The translations under genes and the position numbers were made by a program. This document shows positions 1 through 58,433 of a DNA stretch of 64,000 bases, in pieces. Source of the stretch: Enoplosus armatus (Eukaryota; Chordata; Actinopteri; Centrarchiformes; Enoplosidae); contig NC_092182.1 in NCBI RefSeq assembly GCF_043641665.1, positions 15,825,456 through 15,889,455 on the forward strand. The letters are read 5' to 3'. Under the pieces are notes generated by a model. It saw nothing but the letters and a program-made list of their open reading frames with translations. It did not search any database and was not told where the DNA came from. Positions within the stretch are counted from its first letter, which is position 1. Each line of letters starts with the position of its first letter.

Positions 1-76
1 GTTTATTTGCTCCAAACCAGTTGGTGGATTTCAAAAGTTCACTTAAAATTCACTTGACTATTGAATGGAAACATGG

Positions 77-229
77 CTAATGTCTTCGGTGTTCATCTTC
101 GACATACTGGCAGAAGTTTGGCATGTATTTGAAAAGGACAACGAGGGCGAGAATCACCAGCAGTGAGTCAGACTGAGTCGAGTATACGAGTTTGTAGTGC
201 TGAACGGGCTCAGCCACGAGTGCATAGAT
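77..229 (-). CDS. Possible terminal coding exon of an unidentified minus-strand membrane protein
   Basis: Read on the minus strand, a pyrimidine-rich stretch ending in TAG at 230-232 is followed by an open frame of 50 codons that stops with TAG at 77-79. The predicted tail contains one hydrophobic run (SLLVILALVVLF) followed by a charged end (VEDEHRRH), as in a C-terminal transmembrane segment. A second open stretch lies upstream at about 393-468 (containing FEFGMYQIF). Its best GT donor leaves phase 1, which does not join in frame to this acceptor, so the two cannot simply be linked. I do not recognise the protein. It could be the last exon of a neighbouring gene whose body lies off the left edge of this view, a pseudogene, or chance. 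Confidence 0.2.
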   Translation of the reverse strand: MYALVAEPVQHYKLVYSTQSDSLLVILALVVLFKYMPNFCQYVEDEHRRH

Positions 230-1335
230 CTACAGAAAGCCCTGAGGGGAAAGCATGTGTCAGTCAGTAAGCTGAGCAATATTTGAGTGAGATACGGTTG
301 TAATGCTTCCATTGTGATCGCTGGCAGTTAGATTGGTAATATATAAAAGCAGAGTAGACTTGGCTATTTCCTGGAAGCAGCATATACCAGTGAAGATCTG
401 GTACATGCCGAACTCAAAGATTTGTTCGTTCATTTTTACCAGCACCAGTTCATGCTCAAGAGTGGAGCTCTCTACAGAAGCTACTGGGCACAGAGGATGG
501 AGACGACATCGCCTCATATCTTTCTTGACTACCTTTGGCCTTTATCACCGCAGATGCATGAAGCATGACACACTGCATGCTGGTCAGACTCCAGCATGGA
601 TTAAATGTGGGATACTTCATATATCTGCGTGGCTTGTCACAAATCGAAATGCTGATGAGGGTTATTAAACACTGACGCATTTCCTAGCACCCATCCTCAG
701 CTCTGTAAATAGCCCGAATTATTTCCATCTTTTGCCAAAACTATTTCTCAATTTTACCAGCCCCAGATTTAGACGTAATTCAAATGGACTTTGTATTACG
801 TCAACTGGCGTGTCAGAGATTGTTGGGAATCCTGTACTGCTTTGAGTGAAGCTAGCACAGCCTTGACTAGCATGCTTGTCAAAGTGAGCCATCCATGGCC
901 CCTGTCCTGGGCATCATGCCACAGGTCTATTGCTGGAGACATGAACTCTTGGGAATGTTGGGATAAACAGTAGGTCACTGTATGATTACAGCGCATGTTC
1001 TTTTTCCTGTAAGACAACAACACTGAAAAGAGGAAGAGATTGGAGAATGAGAGAGAGGCAGTAGAAGTATACTGCATGTTAATAGCATTCAAATCAAGTG
1101 TATTTATATCTTATAGTATGTTGCAATCAATCAGTGTTTGTCTGAAAATCCATTAATTTTGCAAAAAAGCCAAAAAGACAGCCATAGCTTACAACACTTT
1201 CCAGGTTGTGAGGAAAATATGTCTGTTTTGGGAAGTTTTAATTAACTTCCCAGCATTGATTTGCACATTCAGAGTGACATTGCTAAAGTGTGAATTGGCA
1301 TGTACTGAGGGTACTGGTGAAGAATTCCAGATGTT

Positions 1336-1470
1336 GTTAAAGGAATAGTTTTTTGGAAACATGCTTATTCACTCTGCAGTTAGATGAGAAGATTCATACC
1401 ACTCTCGTGTCTCAGTAGCCAGTTTGCTTAACTTAGCACAAGGACTGGACATGGGGAAACCGCTAGCGAA
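1336..1470 (+). repeat. Interspersed repeat, family C, degraded copy 1
   Basis: This stretch shares an ordered series of words with 34805-34970: 'gttagatgagaaga' at 1379-1392 recurs at 34862-34875, followed in both by 'actctc.tgtct' and 'gctta..ttagc'. It also resembles a short dispersed element I know to be common in perch-like fish genomes. It is degraded and non-coding. Confidence 0.6.
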
Positions 1471-4400
1471 TATCGAACTATTCCTTTGACTGAAGATCCT
1501 CTCTTTTTTCTGTCTCTTTTTAAAACATCTTTGCTAAGTGTGAGCACTGCCGTAGTGGGTGTTTGTCTTGTATTTTCTTTTAAATACAAGAAAAATATGG
1601 GTTTCAGCTGGAATTGATCTTTTTTGTTCAGCCATGTTTTTCTGGCCGTGCTCACAGAGTTCTTGTTCTATTTGTTCTAAATAAACCACTGTTGCTGGTG
1701 GCAAAAATATAAAATGCATCACTTGTATCAAATGGTGTATGAGTTGAATAAATTATACTGTAGTAGAGTATCAAAATATGCACAAATTCACTATACACAA
1801 AAATGTTGCTGGTTACCTTAATTTTAGTGAACCTGTGGAAAGGAAAACTTTAGACTTCAGCAGTGCAGTATGTGAATTATGATGATCAGGTTTTGACAAA
1901 AGCATATTCAACTCTCAGGAAAGTGTTTGGATTGTAGGGGCTCTTTTTCATACAAATAAAGCAGTACGGGGCAGAGAGGAGTTGGCCTTTGAGAAAAGCA
2001 AAACAGCTTCATACACTTCAGAAAAGGCGGAAAAGGAAAGGTCTGCTACCACCTGCCTTTTGACACAGCAGGTGGGTTTTTTCCTTCGGATTTGAGGTGG
2101 ATGTGCTCGTTTGTTTCTGTCATTGGCAAGCCAGAGGTGAGAGGTTTGACGGAGTCTGCGGGGCACACACAAGAGTCTGCCTGGACCCACTTGGTATGCT
2201 GCGGGCTCTCAAGGGGCAGAGAGGAAGGACGGGGGGCTTCGGTCTCTGCTAATCTAGTTGGCAGATGACTGACGTCTCCCTGTCCATCAAAGTGTGACCT
2301 GGGGCATACTTTTAATGAGATCCATTCCACATGACAGGCGCCACCTCTCCCTGGGCTGTCTGTCTAATCGCCTCCTCTGTTCCAATCAAATTGCTGACTA
2401 CATGTGTTGCTACTTTACGTACAGAGCCAGTGTGACTGTGTGACTGTGTGTCTGTGTGTATGAGTATAATGCGTGTGTGTTGAGTAAGCTGCTCAGTATG
2501 TCCGTTAAAATGTCTCAAAAAAGGAAGTGATGTTGAGACGTCCACTAAAAACTGAATGAACATGTCAAACTCAACACCAGCCTGTCAACTGCTTCTGTCA
2601 GTCGAGTACAATATTGTTTTCAGTCACAGATCACTTTACTGGAAATTAGCTTGTCAACTTTGTATAACAGCACATGTTCATGTCCTTACTGCCAGTACAA
2701 AACTCACACACAAACTAGAGATGCTGAACAGTTTACATTGTGTAACGGGCGGAGAGTATTTATTCAACAGTTGAATCTGTCAGCCTCGCTTTAGAGTGCA
2801 TGTGCTAATGTGGAATTTATGTGCATGGGCCAACATCCATCATGCGCCCAGAAGAAAACTGCTGGAGCATCTAAGCCATGGCTGAACTGACTTGGCCTGG
2901 TGGTTTGTATTAGGAACACATCTTCCTGGGAGGTTGTGCAACCTCTGCAACATATCTTTAAAAAATCCTTAGCTTTAGAGAGACTGAGACAGAAACAGAA
3001 TCTATTCAACAGAGGAGAGACACATGGGTTCTGGGATTCTGGCTCCTCCAGTATTGCCCAATTTTTTCAGTAATTATTACACAACTTGAAAGCTGGTACC
3101 CATGTGGTCTGGTCTGTGTGAGTTGCAAACAACAAATGTGAAGGAACCTCCACTCCATCCACAAATGACAAACTGCACACAAACACAGTCTCAGTCCACT
3201 TCATTACAGTGGACAACAGCAGCAGGCCTGAAAAAACAGAGGCAAATTATCTTTCTGTCAACTTCACACAGAGAACAAGATGAGGTAGGCTTACTTTGGC
3301 TGGTTTGACTGAGGTCTTTTCTTACTGCCAGATGGGCCATTTTGCCAGTTTGAGGTTGGACACTGTCCCCAGTGATTAACCATAAAACTGTCAACATAAG
3401 TAATATCAGGGTGTAATGTTGGTAAAGCAACTGGTATAATATTTTTAAAGTTTTTTGCACTTTTTCGCTTGAGTTTCACTGTATATTAGAACAAACTGAT
3501 CATATCAACAATGTATGGGACATTTTAAGCCACTGAGTGCTCTGACAAAAAATGTTCTGTATTGCTGCCAAATGTGAATGATGAAATGAAAAAAAAGCCA
3601 TAATTCGAATATGTCTGACTGTAACAATACAACAATCCTGTCTACAGAATTTTGGTGAAATGTGTGAGAGCGGCTGGTAACTCGAGTGTTGGGAGGAGGG
3701 AGTGCTGATGGGAAAGCAGACGGTGATAAGACTGAAGGACTTTCTTCTGGGATTGACTGGGGAGCCACGAACAGTTGTGACATCCCTCCAACAACATTTT
3801 CACAGTTAATTAAATTGTGAACTAAGCCACTGAGAAAGACATAGTTTAGAATATGTGCTTGATGTGCCATACTGTCTCCAGACAACTTACTACAAGATCT
3901 TTTACAACACAACTGCTGGTGGAAAATCTGGGAACAGATGTCAAGGCAGATTTGCTCTCTTTCTGTTGTTAAATGTGTTTAAACTGAGTTTTCATGTTAC
4001 ATAGAAAGTATTTCCTCTTATCTTTGCAAGTCACTGTATCTGTTTCAACTGAACAATACAATCCCACAGTCATGAATGCTTCTTACTTGTATAAACCATC
4101 CACACTGTCACTGCTGCCAGCTCTTCATCTGTGATACTTTAAAGTCCAGGGTTTGAATCAAGATGGATTTCATTAACTTTAATTTAATTTAGGTGTGTTC
4201 TGGCAACAGGCTGACAGTATATGCAGAGAGGGGAATCTGAAGCAACTCTGAGACAGAACTGAAAGAAATGTGTTAGGGTTGTGTTGGGTTCTGCAGAAAT
4301 TATCAGTAAAAACATCAAGTAATCAAACTGAGTATTTTGTTTGTTATTGTTGTTTTTGGGTTGCCCTTCCTTTCTTCCTCTCTCTTTCGTGAACACAGAC

Positions 4401-4739
4401 ACACATGCAAAATCTTTCTCTCTCACTCACACAACTGTTTGGTTTCCATCTCTCCTATGTCATTTTGAATTCTCAAACCACCTGTTTCACGGCCTCATCA
4501 GAGCAAGTGATGACAGGAGGATGAGATGAGGAGGAGGGGCGAGGGGAAGGGTGAAGGACAAGGGACTTGGCATAGTCCAGCTAGAGTGGTTGCAAGAGGA
4601 GGGTAAATTAAAGACGGGGATCATAAATATATATTATAAACACTGCATACTCAGCTACTACTTTCACCCCACATGAGCACACACAATCCTGTCCTTGTCG
4701 GTTGTAGACTGAAAACAAGACCAAGATTCAACAGTCATG

Positions 4740-5240
4740 CTAGCAGCTGTGTGAGGCTGTACTTACAGCAGTGCTTTATGCTAACCACTAAGGTCAGCAT
4801 GCTAACATGCTCACAATGACAGTATGCAGGTATAATGTTTACCATGTTTTTCGTGTCATTAGCATTAAACACAAAATGTAAGAAAAATTAAAATTTTGAC
4901 CTGACACTAGATGAAAAGTCTGAGATCATATAAGTAAATTAAATTCATCGTGAGTGGGACATGAATATCGGTACCAAATTCCTCGGCAATCCCTCCAATT
5001 GTTGTTGAGACATCTCACACAAAACCACAAATGTGAACCTCACAGTGGCGCTAGAAGAAAAGTCAGGGGATCACCAAAGTTATTAGGATGAATCATCTGG
5101 GAACCATGAATGTCTGTACAAAATCTCATGTCAATCCGTCCTACAGTTGAGATATTTCAGTCTGGACTAAAGTGGTTGATCGACAGGCTGACATTGCCTT
5201 CCCTAGAGCCATGCTGCTAGCACGGCTAATAAGGAGGGAC
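4740..5240 (+). repeat. Interspersed repeat, family B, with two tandem ~120-bp units
   Basis: Two related units follow each other, at about 4901-5018 and 5038-5159. Each runs from a 'ctaga..aaaagtc' word through 'catgaat.t..gtac.aaat' to 'gttgagat.ttca'. A third, partial copy of the unit is at about 49330-49470, sharing 'ggatcaccaaagt' (5068-5080 and 49353-49365). A short tail-like fragment also appears near 28918-28945. The family is widespread in teleosts in my experience. No coding capacity is visible. Confidence 0.65.
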
Positions 5241-8200
5241 CTAGTAAAGGAGAATACACCAGCTAAATCTGCATTGTGGCACAAACCTTTTTAATTGTTC
5301 TTGTCCTTAGTTATATTCAATATTCTTTTCTTTCCATACAATTCATAAGAAAGATAGGAAGGGAAAAGAAAAGAAAGAGGAGAAGAAGAAGGGAAAGGAG
5401 CAGTTTATCATGTTATGACAGCAAAGTGCTGTCTTGTAAGCCAACACTTCTTTTTTTACTCTCTCAGTAGCTGGAAACAAGCATAATGCAGAAAAATAAG
5501 CAAGAAACTCAACGACAAATTGTACATATTGAGAAGGTTTTTATTCTCTTTAAATAATTAAAGAACTAGGCTATGGCAAAAAAAAGTCCCATGTATTCCC
5601 CTATCAGACCACAGACTACATAAGATTGAGTTCAACTACAAAAGCTGACCACTTTTGAGTGCAGTGTAGAACAAAAGGCATAGTCATTTCCTCACTGTCT
5701 TAGGTCTCTCCCTCTGGCCAGAGACCTGCGGCTGAATGCCGATGAAGAATGACACTGACAAGCCGGACCCTCAGGAGGCCCACGCCAACAACACTGCATG
5801 GGAAAACTATTACACAAACCCCCTCAACCAACCACAGGTAGCATGGCCGGGGCACCTTCAACCACAAAGCCATGCTAAATATAAAACCACTGTTATTGTT
5901 TGCAGTACATTTTACTGTGAAGAACAAAAAGACAAGGGGGAAAAAGAGCTGATGTAATGTAATACACGCTCTCCTCCGGTTGATACTGGTGGAGAGAATC
6001 CACCAGACAAGCAGGGGACAGGATCAGACCCTGTGGAGCCTGTTAGGAAACAGCCTTAATTCATACCAAATCATCCCACCACAGCTGCCCTCCTCCCTCT
6101 GTTCCCAGGCAGGAGACGTGTGAGCCAGATACAATGAGACAAACTTGTGTCATTTAAAAAAAAAAAGGCAGCTGTCCCATTTTTAGCTCCGCAAAGCTCC
6201 AGCTGAGTCATAGTCAGCTTCTGTGACAAAAGACTGAGGAACAAATACGAGCAGAAAAAATGACAATCAGCCAAACACAGTGAGACCTGGATGAGAAGAA
6301 TATGCACGAAGAAAAGAGGGCCATTAATCTTAAGAGTGCCGCTCAAAGGCATGTCATGTGTGGGTAATCAAAGGAAGAAAAGCTAATGTTTGGCTAATTA
6401 CAGATTCTCTAGAAAGCAGTAACATTGTCCTCTACATTTATTGGCATTACAGAGAGGCTATTGTTTTAGCTTTACAGTGTTTTGACTATTTAATTGTTAA
6501 AGTCAACATTGCTAGCATTTCACCAGGCCAACAAAAATAGCAAAAATCCAAAGTATTTTTCTAGTCCGGGTTCACTCACTCACTAACAGTATGTGGTCTG
6601 AATGGGAATCTCCAAACAGTGAGTGAATGTCTATCCTGCAGGCATGAATGTATTGAAGAATGATAGACAAATATTGCTGTATTTATTACAGTAAGAGAAA
6701 ATTGTGGCTCTAATATTACAGTAACAAGGCAAAATACCTGGATCTGCCCCAACAACAACAGACTGACCTCAGAGTCAGCATTTTTGTTTGAGATTTTACA
6801 TTCAATTAACTTTTTTATTGTTTTGCCATTGAGTACAAGTAAAATGTCCTTTAATTCCTAATAAATCACTGTTGATAACTGTCACGTGGATTTGAAAGCT
6901 GCTTCAGCGGTGTTGTTTTAGGCTTCCGTTGAAAACAATAGAAAATGTTGTCTAAAATGTTTCTCTAAAGTTAGAAACACTGACGGTTATAGTGTATATG
7001 AGGTACAAAAGCGAAATAAAACAGACAGTGACACCACGTTAGTGATAAGAGGTGACTATTTCCATTCTCAGGTGTCTAAAAACAGCCAAAGTTTTCAGGG
7101 CTTGATTCAAGTTTTCTTCTCTGTCTGCCAGCTTTGTGAGGGAAGTATGACTCTACGAAGTGCGCGTTATCTTTTTCCCATTTAAATGCTAATGAGCGTG
7201 CTGCCGTACCAGTCAAAGCGCTGCAGAAACAGTGTGAATTTTTAATATCTTATCACACCAAAAGGTAACAGCTCTCCCGGTGAGGTGGAGGGATGAGTAC
7301 ATGTTCCCTCATTAAATTCTACACAAACGATGTGTCCCTCAGAGAGTGCTGAGGGCCATCCTCTGTGCCACGGCATCCTCAGCTGTGTATGTGTTGCTAG
7401 TGTACTGTGCATGGTCAATTGTGTGAGGATGTGTGTGCACTCACATCTGTCCGTGTCATATAGATGTGTGCATACATGCAGATGTGCACAGCAATTTACG
7501 GGTGCACTTGTTTCTTCACCCCATCCGTAATGAGCAGCTGTTAATTGCCTCCCCATCATGTGGTGGAGCCAGCAGAGAGAGGTTAAGGTTGTCACAGCCT
7601 GTTAATAATTACTGCCATGGCTGGTGGAGTCACTGATGGCAAAAGGTTAGAGGAAAATTCATTGAATGTAATGAAACTCACATGAGAAGAATGACCTCTG
7701 CTCTTATACTGCCTGGATTTGTATTCCCCACTGGCACCTGTTTCCATGAAAACCACCAGTGTCTTCTAAGTAAATGTTAATGCAGTTGTGAAATGCGTTG
7801 CAGTGGATAAATAAATGTAAAATGGCTCTTATGAGAAATCCTCAGAGAACTCTAAGAATGATAACAATAATCTATGCAGCGTTGCCTTCAGGTCCTCCAG
7901 GAAATTTGACTACATTTTTAAATAAATACGTTCAACTTGGAGTCAAACCCACGTCGTTACAACCAGCAGGTTTAGTCTGGCTGATAACAGTGGAGCATTT
8001 GAAGCGAAATGGTGTAATATCTGGAACAAACATAAAAAGTCTCCAGAGAAAGAAGAATAAAGTCTCCCACCAGAAGTATTCAAACTCAGATTTATAAACC
8101 TGGCATCTCCTCTGCAGAACAGAACGCCTTAACGTCACTTTTAAATGTGTTGCCTCTGTGGTCTGGCACCCGATGGTGATCTTTGGTTTCAACATTATCT

Positions 8201-9480
8201 TTCACATTTTACTCCTCAGATAGCTGCAAGAAAGAAAGCAACGCTAGAGGAAAAACTGGAAAGCATGAGGGACTTTTATGAAGGCGGGCGCTCCTCAAAG
8301 CCAGGATTCAATAATTGCTTTCCTCTTGTCTCACGCAAGTGACAGATGGTGAGGCCACCAGAGGCCTGAAGATGGGAATAATATTGTTGATTAAAAAGAA
8401 ATATAGGAAACAACATGCAGCTGTTGGCTACAAGACAGAGGAGGGAAGGCTGAAAGAAAGAGGAGAAAGAGAGAAAATAGGAATAGATGGAGCTGGGAAA
8501 CAAAAAGATTACCAGTAATGACACAATTAAACTTGGCTGGTCCACACAAATTTTGATTGGAGGTTGTTTGAACTGCTGATATGTGAAGTTTGGGGAAAGA
8601 GATTTTATTGTTTGACTGATTTATTCTTGGTGAGTCCTGAGGGACTGGGAGTTGTGTTCCAGATATTTATGAAAGTTGTTATTTATTTGGCTCTGCACAG
8701 TCTGGTGCTCAGACCACCCTTCAAACATGAACGCCCACCTGCATATGTTAGCTGTGTGCCTCTTTGTGTTTGTGTGTGAGAGAAAAAAAAAAAGTCTGAT
8801 GATTTTTCAAGATCGTCCCAAGATTCAGATGGAGTGGACTGAAACATATCAGTATCTCCTGGCTTGTGTGCGTGAGCTTGTAAGTGTGGGGGTAATTGTT
8901 TCCCAGAGCTCTTTGCTGGTATCAAGGGAAATTTAACGCTTTTAATGGCAAATGCTGATGCTGGGCTCTCCTCCTTTCTGTGCTATGAGCGTCAAAGCCT
9001 GGAGTCACACTGCGAAGCCTCTTTTGCTTAGACTAATGTAGTAACTGTCTTTCCAAGACATCTTTCAAAGGACAGAAAACTCAAAGTCACAGCCAGAGAT
9101 CCTGTATCTTTTTGTTCACTTTAGCATGGATGTGCTTAGCATGCCTTTTTGTTACAAATCCAATGTATTCCCCTCAAGACAAAGGTTAGAAAAAGATGGA
9201 AAGTATACATGCAAACACTGAAAGTCATACATCACCAATTTGGTCATTTTAAAGGGAGTGCACAAGTTAGTTTCAGTGAAATTACCACCCAGTCAGTTTT
9301 GCTGTGGTGCAGGTTTTATGGTTTGTCACTGTAACATTATCTTTCCTGTGAACTCAGAAACACAAAGGAAACAGTGAATCAGCTCTACAGCCACGATTCA
9401 ATGAAAGAAGGTCTTTGTATCCTCCACATTCCCCTCTTATTTTATACATTTCTGCAATAGCAGCATCCCTAAGACTGCAT

Positions 9481-9522
9481 GAAACCAAAGCTACTGTATT
9501 TGAAACCAAAGCTACTGTATTT
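9481..9522 (+). repeat. Perfect 21-bp tandem duplication
   Basis: Two identical 21-bp units sit side by side (9481-9501 and 9502-9522), each reading 'gaaaccaaagctactgtatt' plus one t. This looks like a recent replication-slippage duplication. Confidence 0.9.
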
Positions 9523-10939
9523 ATCATTTATGCAGTAATAAGCATGCACACTGGGCGTCAGCTGCGTTGTGCGTTGACTGGATGAGAAGAGAATATAAGC
9601 CGGTGTGATCAGGGGAGGGATCGAGTGAGATTAAAAGATTTAAGGCTCCATTTGCCCATGAATATCTGATGCCTATCTGAGGCGAGAGCCAGTGATCCTC
9701 CATCAGGTCGTTGAGGTGTCAGAGGAAATCTACCTTATCTGCATCTGGCCACTTTTCAACAGTTTCTTATGTGGATGTGTAGCCACATTCCTGTTGTGCC
9801 GAGGAGTTATGCAGCAGCTGTTGGCATCAAATAAAAATGGCTTCTCCTCATCTTAAATCATTGGTGGCCTGGTTTTCTTTCTTCTCCGCCTGAGTCAAAA
9901 TATAGTAAGTGATTCATACTTTGTTCAAAAAGCAAACACTGTTCCATACTGTGAGACTGCCAATACCAGCAGATACTGAACAATTGTTTGGCTCGGACCT
10001 GGCATCTGAGAGCTTCTCAGCACAACTCGGTGCTGGCTCCAGTCAGCAAATAAAAATCAGTAGCTGGCAGTCACAGGCTAATCAAGATGTGAAATGACCT
10101 CAGTCCTATTTTGACGCTCAAGCAGCCATAAAAGATCTTCCTGGACAGTCAGAAGAAACGCTCTCCCTCTAAAAACATCACTCAACGAACTGAAACATCT
10201 GAGCTCAGCATTTAAGTCCTTATTGTCGCATCTAGTTTGGATACAGGTTGCATGATTGTGAGTATTGCCTCTCCCATGTGTCCTGTAATATATGTGAGTA
10301 TGTGTGTTTTGCATTGTTTATTCTGCAATAAAGTTATTCTGGGGATGTTTGAATTGGAAACGTTTCACAGTTTGAGAGCTATAAAAAATGTGTCTGCGTG
10401 CCTTTGCTTGTTTTATCTTAATCCATCTTTATCTTAATACGTCTACTTTTTGGAGACAAATATAGACGCTAACGGAAATGAAAACAAATTCAAATACAAA
10501 CAAATAATTCTCACTAAATGCTTTAGGTTTCATGAATCAACTTCAGGGGAACAAACCACGCTGACACGCTATAAGCACAGAACTAGCCCAAATGCCACTT
10601 CATTTCTACACTTTAGGAAAAAATTTAAATCTGAATCTAAAGTCTGAAGATATGGCAGATGTGATATGATAATTACCTGTCAGTTAGAAATACGCAAAAA
10701 GACGCAAATATCTGTTTCCAGATGCTTTTAAAGTCATTAAAGGGAGAGGAGAAAAAACTGAATGGTACATATGTATGTTTTGATTGTAGCAGGACATGTT
10801 GGACAACTCCTCCTAATGTTGAAGGGAACAGGACATCATCATCCTCCAGCTGCCCTTTACCCCACGTGTACAGTTTGTTCTTCATCATTACAAGTGAGTT
10901 TACCTCTGTGGCCCCTCTGGAGTGTAAGAAGATGAGGAA

Positions 10940-11130
10940 GACTTGTTTTGTGCTAAATTTTGGGGCGGGGCGGAGCTCAGGGATGCTAAGGTAGAGTCCC
11001 TCCCCCATGGGTGTGTCCACTGCCGGGAGACCTCCGTCTATCCACCTGCAGAAGCCGCTTCCCTGCACTACACACTTGAGCGCCGCTGCGCACGGCTGAG
11101 GCTCCGCTCTCTCCAGGAACAACTCTTTTG
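10940..11130 (+). promoter_or_regulatory. sema3f promoter region, CpG-rich, GC box
   Basis: The sequence changes from A+T-rich to CpG-rich here. A GC box (ggggcggggcgg) lies at 10962-10973, and CpGs cluster through about 11330, including a NotI site at 11199-11206. No TATA box is evident. Just downstream is a strong splice donor at 11371, which fits a TATA-less CpG-island promoter feeding a noncoding first exon. The start site itself cannot be fixed from sequence. Confidence 0.55.
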
Positions 11131-11370
11131 TTTCTAACGTCCCTTCAGTGGAAAATACAGAATCTGTTGATGCGATTTAGAGATCACTTCAAGTTAAGGC
11201 GGCCGCGTCAAGTTAATTTAAATCCAAGCTTTGTTGGGCTCTGGGATAATCGTGCAGGATCTGCGGCGGATACACTGATACTCCTGCGCGTGCGGAGCTC
11301 AAAGGATCTGGGTGGATGGTTTTAAATGTTGACCAGCTTTATCACAATATTCACTGGACGCAACTAGAAG
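11000..11370 (+). other. sema3f: sema3f noncoding exon 1 (5' end unresolved)
   Basis: A strong donor (AAG|GTAGGT) ends this exon at 11370. The next good acceptor is at 12943-12944, 43 nt before the initiator ATG. The exon's 5' edge is uncertain. It contains ATGs at 11170, 11316 and 11326 that could start upstream ORFs. All have T at -3, a poor initiation context. Confidence 0.5.
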
Positions 11371-12126
11371 GTAGGTTTTAATGCAAGTGCTGCTTTGATG
11401 CATGACAAGTCAAATCAATTATTTGCGTTGAGACAGATGTGCTCATAAATCAGTTGGAAGCCACATTTGGTGGAGTCGAGCCAAAGCACTGATGTCCGCG
11501 CTGCATGTGCGAGAGGGAAGGCTGTAATGTATGAAATATATTTGAAAAGTTATGTCAAATCATTTTGTCATGAATATCTGCAATAGTTCATTTTAAGCAA
11601 GATACTTAAGTACGCCTATATTTATAATTTTGGTGTGTCTTCTCTGGCGCGTGGGAGGTAGTTTTATATGAGTAATACTCTCAAATACACATTTCAAATA
11701 CTGCCAGAGCCAAGGACCGTGTGCGCGCGCGTGTGCGAGTGCACTGAAAGTTTTTTGCTGCATGTGATGCTGCATCTTCAAAATCTGCTATTCCCACTGA
11801 TTAAATGTATGTGACAAGTCCTCTGTGCTACTTGTCACAGTTTAAAATCCCAGGTGCTCTTATGGATGACACGTGGTTCATGTTCATGTCCTCATAACTC
11901 AAAGCCCAGTCACGCTTTATTTTGGTTAACGGATCTGCTTTGGAGTTCTGCCTCCAGGGCTCAATGTGGAACTTGATCTTAAATCCTGACTGACAGTTTG
12001 ACCTCAGACTCAGATCCACGTTTACAAGTAGATCAGTGCCCTGCGTGGACAATTACAGCAAAACACCCTCCTCCATAAAATTGTTTTATTGTCTCCAAAC
12101 GTGGCACAGATATTTCTTTCTACAGG

Positions 12127-12160
<34 letters not shown>

Positions 12161-12944
12161 GCATTTATTTCGCACAGTTGTACCACGTTGTCCGCACGCT
12201 GATAACTTGGAGAGTCTTCAGATCCTTTTATGGGGATATTATTAACTTCAGCTCCCTTTGTGGTGGATAACAGCATGTTGATGTGCTTTGTGATTTTAAT
12301 CTGTGCGCACGCCAGGCTTAACTCCGGTGCAGTTCAGCTCTTGCTGTATTATAGTAATAATAATAATTCTTGACCAGGTATTTGCTGCTTTGTGTCAGTA
12401 TTTATGGAAAAGTGAGGATCTGCAGTGAGAGGGGAGGTGCAGGCAGCAGGAAGGAGACTCCCTCCATTCAGACTGTTGTCCTTACAGAAGCAGACAGGGC
12501 AAGAATAACTGTGGGCGGTCAGGAAAGGCACATTGCAATCCAGTAACAGTGATGACAATTCAATCCTAAACCAGCAGAGTTTCTTTCCAGACTTCTACAT
12601 CCCTCAGGTTAGGGTTGGTTCGGGTCAAGTTACGTGGTTTATATTGCACCCCCTGATAAAATGACCTGGTCAAGATTCCCCCAATAGCCTATGCAGATAC
12701 AGAATGCTATAAAAACAGACCCAGTTGTTAGCTTAGTGTCTTGATTTTCTGTTTTGTCACTGTATGACTTCAGTAACAAACAAAAAAAAGAAGCTATACA
12801 AAGACGACACTGTGCAGCGCTGACTGTGAGAAAGCATACTGGTTTATTATTGCAGCTCAGTGACCGAGAAATGGTCGCCACAGTTGGTTTGTGAGGTGGA
12901 AGTGCAGGCTTGTTGTCTGACGCTCATCCCTCTCTGTCCCTCAG
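11371..12944 (+). other. Intron between noncoding exon 1 and first coding exon of sema3f
   Basis: A 1.57-kb intron bounded by GTAGGT and a pyrimidine tract ending CCCTCAG. It contains a (GT)n microsatellite at 12131-12157. I see nothing else in it. Confidence 0.5.
12131..12157. repeat. (GT)n microsatellite
   Basis: Uninterrupted GT dinucleotides, about 13 units. Confidence 0.95.
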
Positions 12945-12986
12945 CTCCTGGACTCTCCTTCTCCTCTGTTAACAAACAGAGGGACA

Positions 12987-58433
<45,447 letters not shown>

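Larger units (their letters stand above)
480..10940. other. Upstream non-coding region
   Basis: About 10.4 kb with no exon I can support on either strand. Open frames here are short and lack recognisable domains or paired splice sites. It contains two interspersed repeat copies (about 1336-1470 and 4740-5240), a 21-bp tandem duplication at 9481-9522, and A+T-rich single-copy-looking sequence. It probably carries upstream regulatory DNA for sema3f, but no specific site is strong enough to name. Confidence 0.5.

Noticed and set aside
10673..11122. 149-codon minus-strand open frame over the sema3f promoter
   Set aside because: It covers the CpG-rich promoter and first exon on the opposite strand, with no domain or splice evidence. 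Open frames are common by chance in such sequence.
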